In this document: positions 24,430 to 33,303 of the stretch, one piece after another
How the letters are laid out: each line of letters opens with the position of its first letter
How positions within the stretch are numbered: position 1 is the stretch's first letter
NCBI GenBank assembly: GCA_947494325.1
Contig: CANLUS010000002.1
Coordinates: 434,001 to 498,000, forward strand
Length of the DNA stretch: 64,000 nucleotides
Source: an uncultured Flavobacteriaceae bacterium
Lineage (GTDB): Bacteria; Bacteroidota; Bacteroidia; Flavobacteriales; Flavobacteriaceae
Reading direction: 5' to 3'
Program-made: the position numbers and the translations under genes
Notes under the pieces: model-generated
Seen by the model: the letters and a program-made list of their open reading frames with translations, nothing else
The model's database searches: none
What the model was told of the DNA's origin: nothing

Positions 24430-24734
24430 TTTTGGAATTACTTTATTTATTAATTAATATTAAAATTTTGCCGAATATATGTATATTTTGCTAAATTTTT
24501 TATTTTTTCTATAATAAAATATTAAAAAATTATCAATAATAGAATAGCAATCTCAATCACGCCATCTTTTCAATGAAGCTCGAGACAATGAATGCTGTAT
24601 CATGAGTTAAAAATTAACTTTTCAATTACTCACCGAATTACGCACCTTTTGTTTACCTTAATTTGTAACTGTTTGTTTCCTTTTATTAGCTTAAGTAATA
24701 GTAAGCTTACAATCGTAGAGTCATAATTATAAAA
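24430..24734. other. Intergenic stretch without gene
   Basis: Very AT-rich upstream region of the metalloprotease gene and downstream region of the phospholipase D gene. No coding frame or RNA gene is visible. Around 24632-24650 it contains 'ACTCACCGAATTACGCACCTTTT', given here as a short core: CACCGAATT followed by CACCTTTT. This recurs in other intergenic regions of the window. Confidence 0.55.
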
Positions 24735-24781
24735 AAGCCGCAGTCTCCTGCGGCTTAGCCTAGCGTTCGATCAGCGCTAGG
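24735..24781 (-). terminator. Terminator plus second hairpin after the PLD/hemopexin gene
   Basis: A perfect 9-bp stem AAGCCGCAG (24735-24743 with 24748-24756), loop TCTC, followed on the minus strand by six T. A second hairpin (CCTAGCG at 24759-24765 with 24775-24781) sits between it and the gene stop at 24824. Confidence 0.88.
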
Positions 24782-24823
24782 GAATCCAAAAAAATTCATT
24801 CGGATTTCTTCATGTCTTCAATC

Positions 24824-26788
24824 TTAATCAAACATTAAACCCTTCCAACCCGACTTACCAATCGATCTTGTTTTCGAAATTAAGCCTTTACCAGGTTGCC
24901 AAACGCAGTATTTTTTACCCTTGAAAAAATAAATTTTCTTACTGGCTGTATGCCCCAAAACACCATCAATATCATTTATAAACTCTTTGGGTAATCCTTT
25001 CCAACCGTCGTTGCCTATAATTCTTGTATTTGTGATTAACCCTTTACCTGGTTGCCATACACAGTATTTATTTCCTTTGAAGAAATAAATTTTACCATTG
25101 GTAGGATGCCCTAAAGCGGCACTTAAATCTTTCTGAAAATCAACCGGTAACTCCCCCCAACCATCAACACCTATGACACCAATTTTAGTTACTTTTTTCT
25201 TAGCAGTATTCCAAATACTATACTGATTTCCCTTAAAGAAATAGATCTTATTTTTATTTGGATGGGTAAAGGCTGCATCGATGTTATTTTGAAAGTCTTT
25301 TGGCAACGATTTCCATCCATCTTTAGCCAAATTTCTTCTACTTCTATTCGTTTTAATGGTTTCTACACCTGCTCCTGGCTTCCATTTTACATAATTTGAT
25401 TCGTTAAAGAAATAAGCCGCTTTATTTGGATGCATAAGTACCGCATCTATTTTCTTTATACTGCTTTTGTATCTCAGCCTGTTCCAGTTCTTCAAGAGTG
25501 CATGATAAACTCCATCATCTTCCATACGCAATAAAGTTTCACTATTCTTAAGTTGCGCCGTAATGGTGTAGTTTAATGAACCTGCAAATACCAATTTTCT
25601 ACGTTTTACCTCAGTTCCGTTCGGATAATAAGCATCAACCAACATGTATTTGCTGTGAATTTTCCTATCAGTACCTGTTCCTTTTGGTGAAGCTTTTAAA
25701 TACTTAAACTTTACATTTGAATTTTTGAGCAGTTCTTCCACCTTTAGATAGTTACTTTTCCATTTATTACCATTTTTCCCTTTCGCAGCTTCGGCTTTTC
25801 GGTTGAATGTTCTAACTAAGGCCATCACATTATTCTTTTTGTTTTTTGCGATGTCAACCAACTTCTGCGCTGTTTCTACATCTGTAAAGTTACCTATGGC
25901 AATACGGATATCAACCGGTCCTTTAGCTTGGTGCTCGAGTACATTTTTAAGAATTGATGGCATTAACCTACCCTTCCTCGGAAAGTCATATGATTTTATT
26001 CGGCCAAATTTTTTATCATTATCATAAATTGGAAAGGACTCATTTTTAATCTTAGATTTTGTTTTTGCAATATCCTTTTTTAAACGATTAAATTTTTTCA
26101 AGTTATAATCATAGAAATTTTTATCGCCATAATAAATGATCATCTGATTGGCCTGACTATATTGTGTATGAACGATGTTGGCCGATGACTGAATGACTAC
26201 ATGGTTTAACTCTTTACCATTAAGCTCCTTTAAGGCATCACTATTATTAAATTTAAGTTTACTGAATAAAAAAGTTTTATCGTGAAACTTTGGATTCGCC
26301 TTTACTTTCTTTCCAGGAGCTTTAAATTTTGGATAGAAACTTTGAATTCCACCCACATCAAACTTTGCTGAAAGATCACCAATAATTTTCTTATCGATAT
26401 AATCAATATCAAAAGCCACCGCAGCATTGGCTTTCTTTGCTTGCACATTATTGACTAATGATTCAATAAGCGCCACCGGCGTATTTTTTACCTTTGGAGC
26501 ATTGTCCAAATGCCACATATAAATGGCAATATTAACATCGGATTCTTGAGTAATTGCGTTAAAACAATCATTATATGCATCGTGAATTGTAGGGTCAATT
26601 CCACTGGCCGTATTAAACGGATTGCTAGTTACAACCAGCATCTTTAATGCATTTTCGTTTATTTCTGGTTTAGATGTCTCTTCTGTAGGTGATGGAACTT
26701 GTGGATATACGCCACAACCAATACAGAGTAGGAAAATCCCTAAACCATATAAATAGATCTTTTTGCTAATGTTAAATAGTATTTTCAT
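24824..26788 (-). CDS. Lipoprotein: phospholipase D-like domain fused to four hemopexin repeats
   Basis: A 654-residue lipoprotein (lipobox cysteine near residue 25). A phospholipase D-like region (about 50-440) has two HKD-type sites. The first is H169-D-K171 with S176 where Asp is expected. The second is H378-S-K380-x4-D385, complete and followed by G-S-L-N. Residues 446-650 form four hemopexin-like repeats (about 446-495, 502-546, 554-598, 606-650), each with 'I-D-A-x-x-x-H-P' and 'K-I-Y-F-F-K-G-x-x-Y-x-x-W'. Four blades would close one propeller. The protein follows a small lipoprotein gene by 25 bases. A secreted nuclease or phospholipase with a binding propeller is likely; targets may be lipid, matrix or haem. 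The fusion is unusual and the function is not established. Confidence 0.84.
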   Translation of the reverse strand: MKILFNISKKIYLYGLGIFLLCIGCGVYPQVPSPTEETSKPEINENALKMLVVTSNPFNTASGIDPTIHDAYNDCFNAITQESDVNIAIYMWHLDNAPKVKNTPVALIESLVNNVQAKKANAAVAFDIDYIDKKIIGDLSAKFDVGGIQSFYPKFKAPGKKVKANPKFHDKTFLFSKLKFNNSDALKELNGKELNHVVIQSSANIVHTQYSQANQMIIYYGDKNFYDYNLKKFNRLKKDIAKTKSKIKNESFPIYDNDKKFGRIKSYDFPRKGRLMPSILKNVLEHQAKGPVDIRIAIGNFTDVETAQKLVDIAKNKKNNVMALVRTFNRKAEAAKGKNGNKWKSNYLKVEELLKNSNVKFKYLKASPKGTGTDRKIHSKYMLVDAYYPNGTEVKRRKLVFAGSLNYTITAQLKNSETLLRMEDDGVYHALLKNWNRLRYKSSIKKIDAVLMHPNKAAYFFNESNYVKWKPGAGVETIKTNRSRRNLAKDGWKSLPKDFQNNIDAAFTHPNKNKIYFFKGNQYSIWNTAKKKVTKIGVIGVDGWGELPVDFQKDLSAALGHPTNGKIYFFKGNKYCVWQPGKGLITNTRIIGNDGWKGLPKEFINDIDGVLGHTASKKIYFFKGKKYCVWQPGKGLISKTRSIGKSGWKGLMFD

Positions 26789-26813
26789 TTCAATTGGTTT
26801 TTGGAGTAACTAC

Positions 26814-27356
26814 TTAACGGATACGCTCAACAGAAAACCACACAAGCATATATATACCATCAAATTCAGATAGTCCATATCCTATTGGAAATGGGTTTCT
26901 GACATCGGTAAATTCAATAAACTGTTGTGCTGAAACAAAACCTGATTTATTACCCAAATAATCATCGTCATTACCATCAGGATCTCGATCGTACATTTGC
27001 ACATAAAAGCCGAACTTGGCACCATTTTGCACTTCTTCTTCTGTAAGGGTAACCGTATACTCAGAACCTTCAGAGTTAATCAAGAATGCTTCTGTACCAA
27101 CAGAATCAAAAAAATCGCGGTTTCTCTCCCATAAAATGGACTCTTCGCTTTTACCATCAACAGAAATAGTTGAACTGATTCGTCCGTAAAGCTCTAAAGC
27201 ATCTCCTTCAGTGTCGGGAAATTCACGTACCGTAATAGAATCTGCTTTTATAATAAATGATTCTGACCGTACTTCTGGTACACTGTCATCACTACTGCAA
27301 GCAATGATTAATAAGAAAAGTAAAAAAATAAAAGAAGTGAATTTTAGTGTTTTCAT
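26814..27356 (-). CDS. Small lipoprotein, unrecognised, co-transcribed with PLD/hemopexin gene
   Basis: I take the ATG at 27356, not the GTG 27 bases upstream, since the signal peptide begins M-K-T-L-K-F-T and ends I-I-A-C (180 residues). The mature part has two beta-rich halves, including 'R-E-F-P-D-T-E-G-D-A-L-E-L-Y-G' and a Ca-binding-looking 'D-R-D-P-D-G-N-D-D-D-Y-L-G'. That pattern resembles C2-like or beta-sandwich modules. It lies 25 bases upstream of the PLD/hemopexin start, so it is first in that operon. The family is not recognised. A partner or immunity role for the PLD protein is speculation. Confidence 0.76.
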   Translation of the reverse strand: MKTLKFTSFIFLLFLLIIACSSDDSVPEVRSESFIIKADSITVREFPDTEGDALELYGRISSTISVDGKSEESILWERNRDFFDSVGTEAFLINSEGSEYTVTLTEEEVQNGAKFGFYVQMYDRDPDGNDDDYLGNKSGFVSAQQFIEFTDVRNPFPIGYGLSEFDGIYMLVWFSVERIR

Positions 27357-27385
27357 AATAGTTTGTTTTTTTGGATTCAACACTG

Positions 27386-27393
27386 CAAACCTA
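27386..27393 (-). promoter_or_regulatory. Possible -7 element for the lipoprotein/PLD operon
   Basis: On the minus strand TAGGTTTG matches TAnnTTTG fully, 29 bases before the ATG at 27356. No convincing -33 TTG is seen. An activator binding the upstream TAGACA repeats could compensate. Confidence 0.4.
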
Positions 27394-27427
27394 ACTATGA
27401 AACCTACCTATCACCTAATTTTGACAC

Positions 27428-27597
27428 TAGACAAAGTATAGACAAGTTTCAAAAACACAAACTAGACAGGTCTAAAAATGAATTCTATTTTTGATTTTTA
27501 ACTTACTGTTTTTGTGTGCGTTAAAACAAATACAACACCTGTAAATACCTGTCAAGGTATAGACATTCACACTTTACTGAATATTGAAGACTAGACA
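27428..27597. repeat. Cluster of five TAGACA and three ACCTGT/ACAGGT hexamers in a divergent promoter region
   Basis: TAGACA starts at 27428, 27439, 27473, 27560 and 27592. The first two are 11 bases apart, one helical turn. ACCTGT starts at 27537 and 27548 (again 11 apart), and its complement ACAGGT at 27476. All lie between the PLD operon (minus) and the TPR regulator gene (plus). The spacing favours protein binding to one DNA face. Confidence 0.5.
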
Positions 27598-27655
27598 TTT
27601 GAAAGTATTTCGACCCAATTAATCACTACCTTCGTAAAATCAACATTAATAACAA

Positions 27656-29539
27656 ATGAATCGTACAATTCTAATTTTTGTTCTTTATTTTTTAAGTAGT
27701 GTTCAACTTGTTTCTTCTCAAAATCAAAAAAAAGTTGATAGCCTCTTACAAGAATTAAAAAATTCTCCCATTGATTCTTCCAGAACTCCAATATTGGTAA
27801 ATCTTTGGCGTGCTCATATTAACAATGATGTAGATAAGGCTATGACGTATGCAGATTCATTGATTAGTTTAGGTCAATTCTTAAAAATAGATGCAATTCT
27901 TGGTACTGGTTACCAACGCAAAGGCATTGCCTATTATTACTTGAATGACTTCAAATCTTCAACTGAATACTATAAAAAAACACTTGCTTTAAGCATAAAA
28001 CAAAACAAAATTCCTCCAATTGCAGCGATGCAATTAAATATAGCTATCAACTATAAAGTATTAGGAAACATTGATAGCGCTCTGATTTATAATAAAAAAG
28101 CAAAAAGCAACTTTGAACTTGCAAATGACAGTGCTGGAGTTGGTGCTACGTATAAAAACTTATCGGATTTGAGAACAAATCAAGGATATTATAAAATGGC
28201 TTTAGAAAATGCTATTGGTGCCGCTGATATATTCGAGAAAGTTGGTGACTCATTAAATATGAGTGATTCTAATATACTTATTGCAAATAATTATTTGAAA
28301 ATAGGAGATACCGCATTAGCAATACAGTATTTTACTGCTGCGATCGAAGTATATAAAATAAAAAACGACAAACACTTTCAGGTTCAAAGTATGAATTACT
28401 TAGCTGATATTTATCTAAATAAATCTACAAATTATGATAAAACACAACACTTAATTGATGAATCGATTAAAATGAGCAAAGAAATAAAATCTCCATTCTA
28501 TCTTATACAATCGTATCAAAATCAGGGTCGGTTATTTATGAAACGAAAAAAATACAAACAGGCCGATACATTTTTAAAAAAGGCGCTTTTTATATCTGAT
28601 TCTATTAATGACAAATTTAATATTCAAACCTCATCACTAGGATTAAGCAAAGTTCATTTAGCCACAAAGAATGTGTATAATGCTAGAAAAAATGCCAATA
28701 GGGCATTACAAATTAGCACTGAAACAAATAGCCTATCTGGAAAAAGGGAAGCCTACAAGCTACTTTCTGAAATTGCCAAACTAGATGGTAATAATAATAT
28801 GGCTCTAAACTATTTTCAATTATTTAAAGAAAAGAATGATAGTATTTACAACATTGAAAATGGGCAGAGATTGTCAGAATTGCAAATAATTCATGAAACC
28901 GAAAAAAAAGAAGCCGCTCTGGTTTTACAAGAGGAAGAAATAAAGACCTTGAATGCGCAAGCGAAAAATGACAAATTAACTAAAACCCTTTATGCCGGGG
29001 GTACTGCCGCAGGATTGGCACTATCTGGTTTACTATTTTTTGGCTTTCGGCAGCGTATGAAAAAGAACAAAATAGCACGGGAAAAACAAGAAGAAATCTA
29101 CAAACAAGAAATCGCGTTTAAACAAAAAGAACTGACAAGTCAGACCTTACATTTAGTACAAAAAAATACTTTCTTACAAGAGTTAAAAGACAATTTGGAA
29201 AAACTTAAAAATTCGCCAGAGAAGTTTAAAATGGAGTTTCGAAGAATTGTAATGCTCCTTAAAAAAGAAAGTGCTACCGATAAAGACTGGGAGGTCTTTA
29301 AATCCTACTTTTCTGAAGTGCATGATAACTTTGACAACAAGTTGAAAAATATTAACGATTCTATTACTGAAAAAGACTTGCGTCTAGCATCATTTATTAA
29401 AATGAACTTATCTACAAAAGAGATAGCGGCTTTATTGAATGTATTACCTGAAAGTGTATTGACTTCCAAATATCGGTTAAAAAAGAAATTAGGGATTGAT
29501 AAAGAAACTGATGTTTATAATTTTCTGATGAAGATTTAG
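27656..29539 (+). CDS. TPR-repeat membrane regulator with C-terminal HTH
   Basis: 627 residues. A signal-like N-terminus is followed by about six to seven tetratricopeptide repeats (about 40-390) and a coiled-coil stretch. One membrane helix comes next (about 443-462, 'A-G-G-T-A-A-G-L-A-L-S-G-L-L-F-F'), then a second coiled coil. A LuxR-like helix-turn-helix ends the protein ('L-S-T-K-E-I-A-A-L-L-N-V ... V-L-T-S-K-Y-R-L-K-K-K-L-G'). This is the common Bacteroidota layout of a periplasmic TPR sensor joined to a cytoplasmic DNA-binding domain. It diverges from the PLD/hemopexin operon across a region with repeated TAGACA sites, making that operon and itself likely targets. Signal unknown. Confidence 0.87.
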   Translation: MNRTILIFVLYFLSSVQLVSSQNQKKVDSLLQELKNSPIDSSRTPILVNLWRAHINNDVDKAMTYADSLISLGQFLKIDAILGTGYQRKGIAYYYLNDFKSSTEYYKKTLALSIKQNKIPPIAAMQLNIAINYKVLGNIDSALIYNKKAKSNFELANDSAGVGATYKNLSDLRTNQGYYKMALENAIGAADIFEKVGDSLNMSDSNILIANNYLKIGDTALAIQYFTAAIEVYKIKNDKHFQVQSMNYLADIYLNKSTNYDKTQHLIDESIKMSKEIKSPFYLIQSYQNQGRLFMKRKKYKQADTFLKKALFISDSINDKFNIQTSSLGLSKVHLATKNVYNARKNANRALQISTETNSLSGKREAYKLLSEIAKLDGNNNMALNYFQLFKEKNDSIYNIENGQRLSELQIIHETEKKEAALVLQEEEIKTLNAQAKNDKLTKTLYAGGTAAGLALSGLLFFGFRQRMKKNKIAREKQEEIYKQEIAFKQKELTSQTLHLVQKNTFLQELKDNLEKLKNSPEKFKMEFRRIVMLLKKESATDKDWEVFKSYFSEVHDNFDNKLKNINDSITEKDLRLASFIKMNLSTKEIAALLNVLPESVLTSKYRLKKKLGIDKETDVYNFLMKI

Positions 29540-29973
29540 CGTTATAAAGTGTTCATTTTCATTTCAACATTTCACATTTTAAAGACGTGAATAGTGGAAG
29601 GAATATAGTTACCTAATGTGTAGTGTCAATTTAAATTTAAAAAGAATCAACTAAATAAGTGACACGAAATTAGAGTACCTATCAAAAAATGAAAAAGGGT
29701 AATCGAATAGGTCACCTTTTATTAGGTATCATTTTTATTCAAATGAAACTAAACAAAATGAAAATACCCACAAATCATTTTATTTGTGGGTATTTGTGCC
29801 ATTTTAGCGGAGAAAGAGGGATCAGAACTTTACTCATAAACATCTGAATGTTAGTATTTTAAAAACTCACTTCTACTCAGCTCACCGAATAGGGCACTTC
29901 TTATATGATGCTATTTGTTGTTATTTATTAAGTGAGCCTCAATGCGTAAAAATTCAAATAGTATATATTTATA
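29540..29973. repeat. Gene-free stretch holding dispersed repeat, copy A (about 29623-29890)
   Basis: No gene is seen here. The segment shares a series of blocks, in order, with 41318-41556. These are GTGTCA...AAATAAGTGACAC, GGTCACCTTTTA, CAAATGAAACTAAA, AAAATGAAAA plus a hairpin, GCGGAGAAAGAGGGATCAG, and a closing ACTCA-CTCACCGA. The GCGGAGAAAGAGGGAT block looks like the reverse complement of a degenerate tRNA 3' end. The hairpin sequence differs between copies but stays paired. Confidence 0.6.
29765..29792 (-). terminator. Terminator hairpin inside repeat copy A
   Basis: A perfect 11-bp stem (TACCCACAAAT at 29765-29775 with 29782-29792) and a 6-base loop. On the minus strand it is followed by TTTTCATTTT. 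It is about 180 bases past the stop of the minus-strand oxidoreductase gene and between convergent genes. Confidence 0.7.
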
Positions 29974-32226
29974 TTAACCTAAAATCTTCTTTTCTCCAAG
30001 AAAAGGTTGATCATAGTGCCTTTTACCTGTCGCTTTGTATAAAGCATTGGCCACGGCTCCAAAAATTGGCGGAAAAGGCGGTTCACCCATACCTGTGGGA
30101 TTGATCTCATTCTGTACAAAATGAACTTCAATTTCTTTTGGTGCTTCACTCATACGAATCATACGATATTGATGAAAGTTATTCTTGGTAGGTGCGCCAT
30201 TTTCAAATGTTAATTCGCCATAAAAGGCATTACCAACTCCGTCAGTGATGGCGCCTTCAGCCATATTTATTGCTGCATCAGGGTTGACCACGATACCACA
30301 ATCAATGGTACAACATACTTTGTCAACGACCGGCTTGCCATTATCTATTGAAAGATCTAATACATGTGCAGCATAGGTGTTATGACAAAAATAAGCTGAT
30401 ACACCTCTGTGGGTATTGTCTTCTTCAGGTTGCCAAGCCGATTTCTCACGAACCAATTCTAAAACTCCCGCTAAACGCTCTGCATCATAATCATTTCTTT
30501 CACCAACTGGATTTTCTTTTGCTTTTTTTAATAAATCTAATCGAAATTGAATAGGATCTTTACCCGATGCTTCTGCAACTTCATCTAAAAAGGACTGCTC
30601 TGCCCCTGCCATGAAGTTAGACCGTGGAGCTCTAAAAGCACCAATCGTAATGTTAGAATCAATAGACCACTCTTCTGCAAGGTAATTATCCAAGGCACCG
30701 GCAGGAAATCTATTTGCGAACAAAGGACTCTCAGGAATACCACCAGCTTTCACATGCAATGCGGTCAATTCATTGTTTTCATCTAATGCTGCACGGTATG
30801 TAGCACGATAGGTTGGACGATAAATCCCATTGGTCATATCATCCTCACGTGTATAGATCAATTTAACTGGTGCTTTTACTTTTTGTGAAATCAACGCGGC
30901 TTCAATCACATAATGGCCATAGGCTTTCCGGCCAAAACCACCGCCCATGCGAGGGAGGTCCATTTCAATATTTTCAGCAGCAATTCCTAAACTCGATGTT
31001 AAGGTGGGAATCACAAAATTCGGAATTTGTATAGGCGCCGAAATACGTGCTTTATCACCATCTACATGTGCGAATGCATTTAAAGGTTCCATACAATTGT
31101 GAGCCAGATACGGTGCTGAATAACTTCGCTCAATTATCCTTGCCGCTTTTTTGAAAGCTGCTTCGGGATCTCCATCTTTTCTAACCACTTTTGAAGAAGA
31201 CATGGCGACTTTTTCCATTTGCGATTTATGACCAACTGTACTTTCAAGCCCAGCAGGAATGGTTTTCTTAGTTTGTCCCCTGAATCCATTAATGGTTTCA
31301 GTATATGTGGTTATAGGCTTCCATTGAACTTTCAATTTCTTTTTAGCTTGTAGTACTTCCCAGGTAGAATTACCAACAATAGCCACGATTTCAGGAAATG
31401 CATTCGTATCAAATCCACCTTTTACATAATCATCTTTAATACTCTTAATAGAAAATATATCTTGTATTCCAGCCATTGACTTTGCTTCACTAGCATCAAA
31501 AGAATGTAGCGTCATTCCAAATGCTGGCGGATGCTCAATCATTGCTATGAGCATATTATCTTCATGATGATCCATACCAAACATAGGTTTACCTGTCACT
31601 ATAGCCTTTACGTCGACATTCTTTTGTGATTTTCCTATCAATTTGAAACCCTTCACCTCTTTTAAAGTTACTTCCTCGGGTACAGTAATTTTTGATGCAT
31701 CAGAAGCTAGTTCGCCGTAACCTGCTGATTGCCCACTTGCGTTATGATATAGTATTCCGTTTTCTGTTGTTATTTCATCTATTGATACTTGCCATTTTTG
31801 AGCGGCTGCCTCCCGTAGCATATGTTTCGCAGTGCCGCCTACCATTCTTAAGGGCTCCCATCTAGACATGATTCCTCGACTCCCTCCGGTAAACTGAAAA
31901 CCATATTTCTTGGCATGATAGGGCGCCTGTTCAACAATTACTTTTTTCCAATCTAAGTCTAATTCTTCAGCAATCAACATTGGCATTGATGTACGAACAT
32001 TTTGACCAAATTCAGGATTCGGAGTATAAATTGTTGCAACTCCATTATTCCCAATTTTCAAATAGGAATTGATTTCGAACCACTCGTCAGGCATTGCCAT
32101 AACTTCTTCAACAGTTTTGGGTTTACAGGATGCTAACCAACTAAATCCTAGCATCATTCCTCCTCCTGCCAAAGCGGTTGATTTTAAAAAGGAGCGTCTT
32201 CCGATGGATGTTTTTATTGTTGACAT
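29974..32226 (-). CDS. Molybdenum hydroxylase large subunit, IorB/CoxL-type
   Basis: 750 residues with a twin-arginine signal (R-R-S-F-L-K-S, residues about 9-15) for folded export. The molybdopterin-binding domains show 'M-G-G-G-F-G-R-K', 'G-A-F-R-A-P-R-S-N' and a late G-M-G-E-P-P-F-P-P that contains the expected catalytic glutamate. It pairs with the 2Fe-2S subunit gene 52 bases upstream. No FAD (CoxM-like) subunit is present, so the enzyme is of the two-subunit isoquinoline-1-oxidoreductase/aldehyde-oxidase type. Electrons would pass to a cytochrome. It is last in a five-gene operon under a divergent AraC regulator. The substrate, probably an aldehyde or aromatic heterocycle, is not determined. 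Confidence 0.92.
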   Translation of the reverse strand: MSTIKTSIGRRSFLKSTALAGGGMMLGFSWLASCKPKTVEEVMAMPDEWFEINSYLKIGNNGVATIYTPNPEFGQNVRTSMPMLIAEELDLDWKKVIVEQAPYHAKKYGFQFTGGSRGIMSRWEPLRMVGGTAKHMLREAAAQKWQVSIDEITTENGILYHNASGQSAGYGELASDASKITVPEEVTLKEVKGFKLIGKSQKNVDVKAIVTGKPMFGMDHHEDNMLIAMIEHPPAFGMTLHSFDASEAKSMAGIQDIFSIKSIKDDYVKGGFDTNAFPEIVAIVGNSTWEVLQAKKKLKVQWKPITTYTETINGFRGQTKKTIPAGLESTVGHKSQMEKVAMSSSKVVRKDGDPEAAFKKAARIIERSYSAPYLAHNCMEPLNAFAHVDGDKARISAPIQIPNFVIPTLTSSLGIAAENIEMDLPRMGGGFGRKAYGHYVIEAALISQKVKAPVKLIYTREDDMTNGIYRPTYRATYRAALDENNELTALHVKAGGIPESPLFANRFPAGALDNYLAEEWSIDSNITIGAFRAPRSNFMAGAEQSFLDEVAEASGKDPIQFRLDLLKKAKENPVGERNDYDAERLAGVLELVREKSAWQPEEDNTHRGVSAYFCHNTYAAHVLDLSIDNGKPVVDKVCCTIDCGIVVNPDAAINMAEGAITDGVGNAFYGELTFENGAPTKNNFHQYRMIRMSEAPKEIEVHFVQNEINPTGMGEPPFPPIFGAVANALYKATGKRHYDQPFLGEKKILG

Positions 32227-32278
32227 GATAACAAAAGTTTAATTTTGATAAATAGTTTTTAATTTATTGAGTGCTAAA

Positions 32279-32737
32279 TCAGCTCATTTTGGCCGCCGTT
32301 TTAATAGCGGCTTTGATTCGTATATAGGTTCCGCAACGGCAAATATTACCGTTCATGGCCGCATCTATATCGGCATCTTCTGGATTCGGATTGTCATTTA
32401 GTAACGCCGCAGCACTCATTAGTTGACCTGCTTGGCAATAACCACATTGAGGTACATCGTGTTCAGCCCAAGCTTTTTGAAGCCGATGATCTCCATTTTC
32501 TGAAAGTCCTTCAATAGTGGTTATTTTAGCATCTTCTACCGCAGATATTGGTGTCATACAAGATCTAATAGCAACACCATCTAAATGAATAGTGCAGGCT
32601 CCACACTGTGCCACACCACATCCGAATTTTGTACCTGATAACCTTAAATGATCACGTAATACCCAAAGCACTGGTGTGGATGGATCGACATTGACCTGTT
32701 TTTTTTCTCCGTTAATAATTAAATTGAAAGTTTTCAT
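32279..32737 (-). CDS. 2Fe-2S subunit of molybdenum hydroxylase, IorA-type
   Basis: 152 residues. The plant-ferredoxin-type cluster is bound by C40, C45, C48 and C60. The second cluster is bound by C98, C101, C133 and C135 (C-G-Y-C and C-R-C-G). Length and motif order are standard for the small subunit of xanthine-dehydrogenase-family enzymes lacking a fused FAD domain. It lacks a signal peptide and would ride out of the cell with the Tat-exported large subunit. It is directly upstream of that subunit's gene. Confidence 0.95.
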   Translation of the reverse strand: MKTFNLIINGEKKQVNVDPSTPVLWVLRDHLRLSGTKFGCGVAQCGACTIHLDGVAIRSCMTPISAVEDAKITTIEGLSENGDHRLQKAWAEHDVPQCGYCQAGQLMSAAALLNDNPNPEDADIDAAMNGNICRCGTYIRIKAAIKTAAKMS

Positions 32738-32815
32738 ACCTGTTGAACTAATTGATAAATATATTTTTCTCTGTTAAGTTACAAAATGTATTTTTTGTGA
32801 TTCCGTTTTCTTGAT

Positions 32816-33283
32816 TTATTCTGAATAATCTTTATCAGAAACTGGTTGAAACCATTGCGTGGGCCCATTTTGTCCACTTGATATGGCGATATGTGATAAC
32901 TCGCTTTTTGGGCTTGCGCCGTGCCAATGGCGGATATTTGGCGGACATTTTAAGGCATCCCCTTTGCGTAAGATGCGTTTCGGTTTCCCTTCTTCTTGAT
33001 AATAACCCTCACCATTGGTGATAATGAGAATCTGGCCTGCCGGGTGGAGATGCCAATTGGTGCGCACACCGGGTTCAAATCTTACGTTACCTGCGTACAT
33101 CTGATTCAGACTATCGGGTTTGGCAAGCATAGTTAGCCAAGCAGTTCCATTAAAGTTGTCGTTATCAATTTTCACTCCATTTGCAAAAATAGCAGTACCC
33201 TGAATTTCTTTTCTATCCTTTTCCGAACATCCAATAAAGATGATAAAAACTATAATTGAAATGTTTAAAAGTTGCTGTTTCAT
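32816..33283 (-). CDS. Cupin-domain lipoprotein
   Basis: 155 residues, with the lipobox I-F-I-G-C near residue 19. The cupin core has metal-ligand motif 1 (N-W-H-L-H-P-A-G ... E-G-Y-Y-Q-E-E-G) and motif 2 ('P-P-N-I-R-H-W-H-G'). This pattern is common in small cupins found beside carboxymuconolactone-decarboxylase-like genes, as here. It may act as a metal-dependent isomerase or as a redox-stress protein. It sits 20 bases after the neighbouring gene in the operon with the molybdenum hydroxylase. The reaction is unknown. Confidence 0.88.
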   Translation of the reverse strand: MKQQLLNISIIVFIIFIGCSEKDRKEIQGTAIFANGVKIDNDNFNGTAWLTMLAKPDSLNQMYAGNVRFEPGVRTNWHLHPAGQILIITNGEGYYQEEGKPKRILRKGDALKCPPNIRHWHGASPKSELSHIAISSGQNGPTQWFQPVSDKDYSE

Positions 33284-33303
33284 AGTGAGAAATATGAGAT
33301 ACG

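Noticed and set aside
29801-29830. Possible tRNA gene suggested by GCGGAGAAAGAGGGAT
   Set aside because: Only a degenerate 3'-end-like block is present, the T-loop is altered, and no acceptor 5' strand or anticodon arm can be found nearby. The same holds for the copy at about 41.46 kb.
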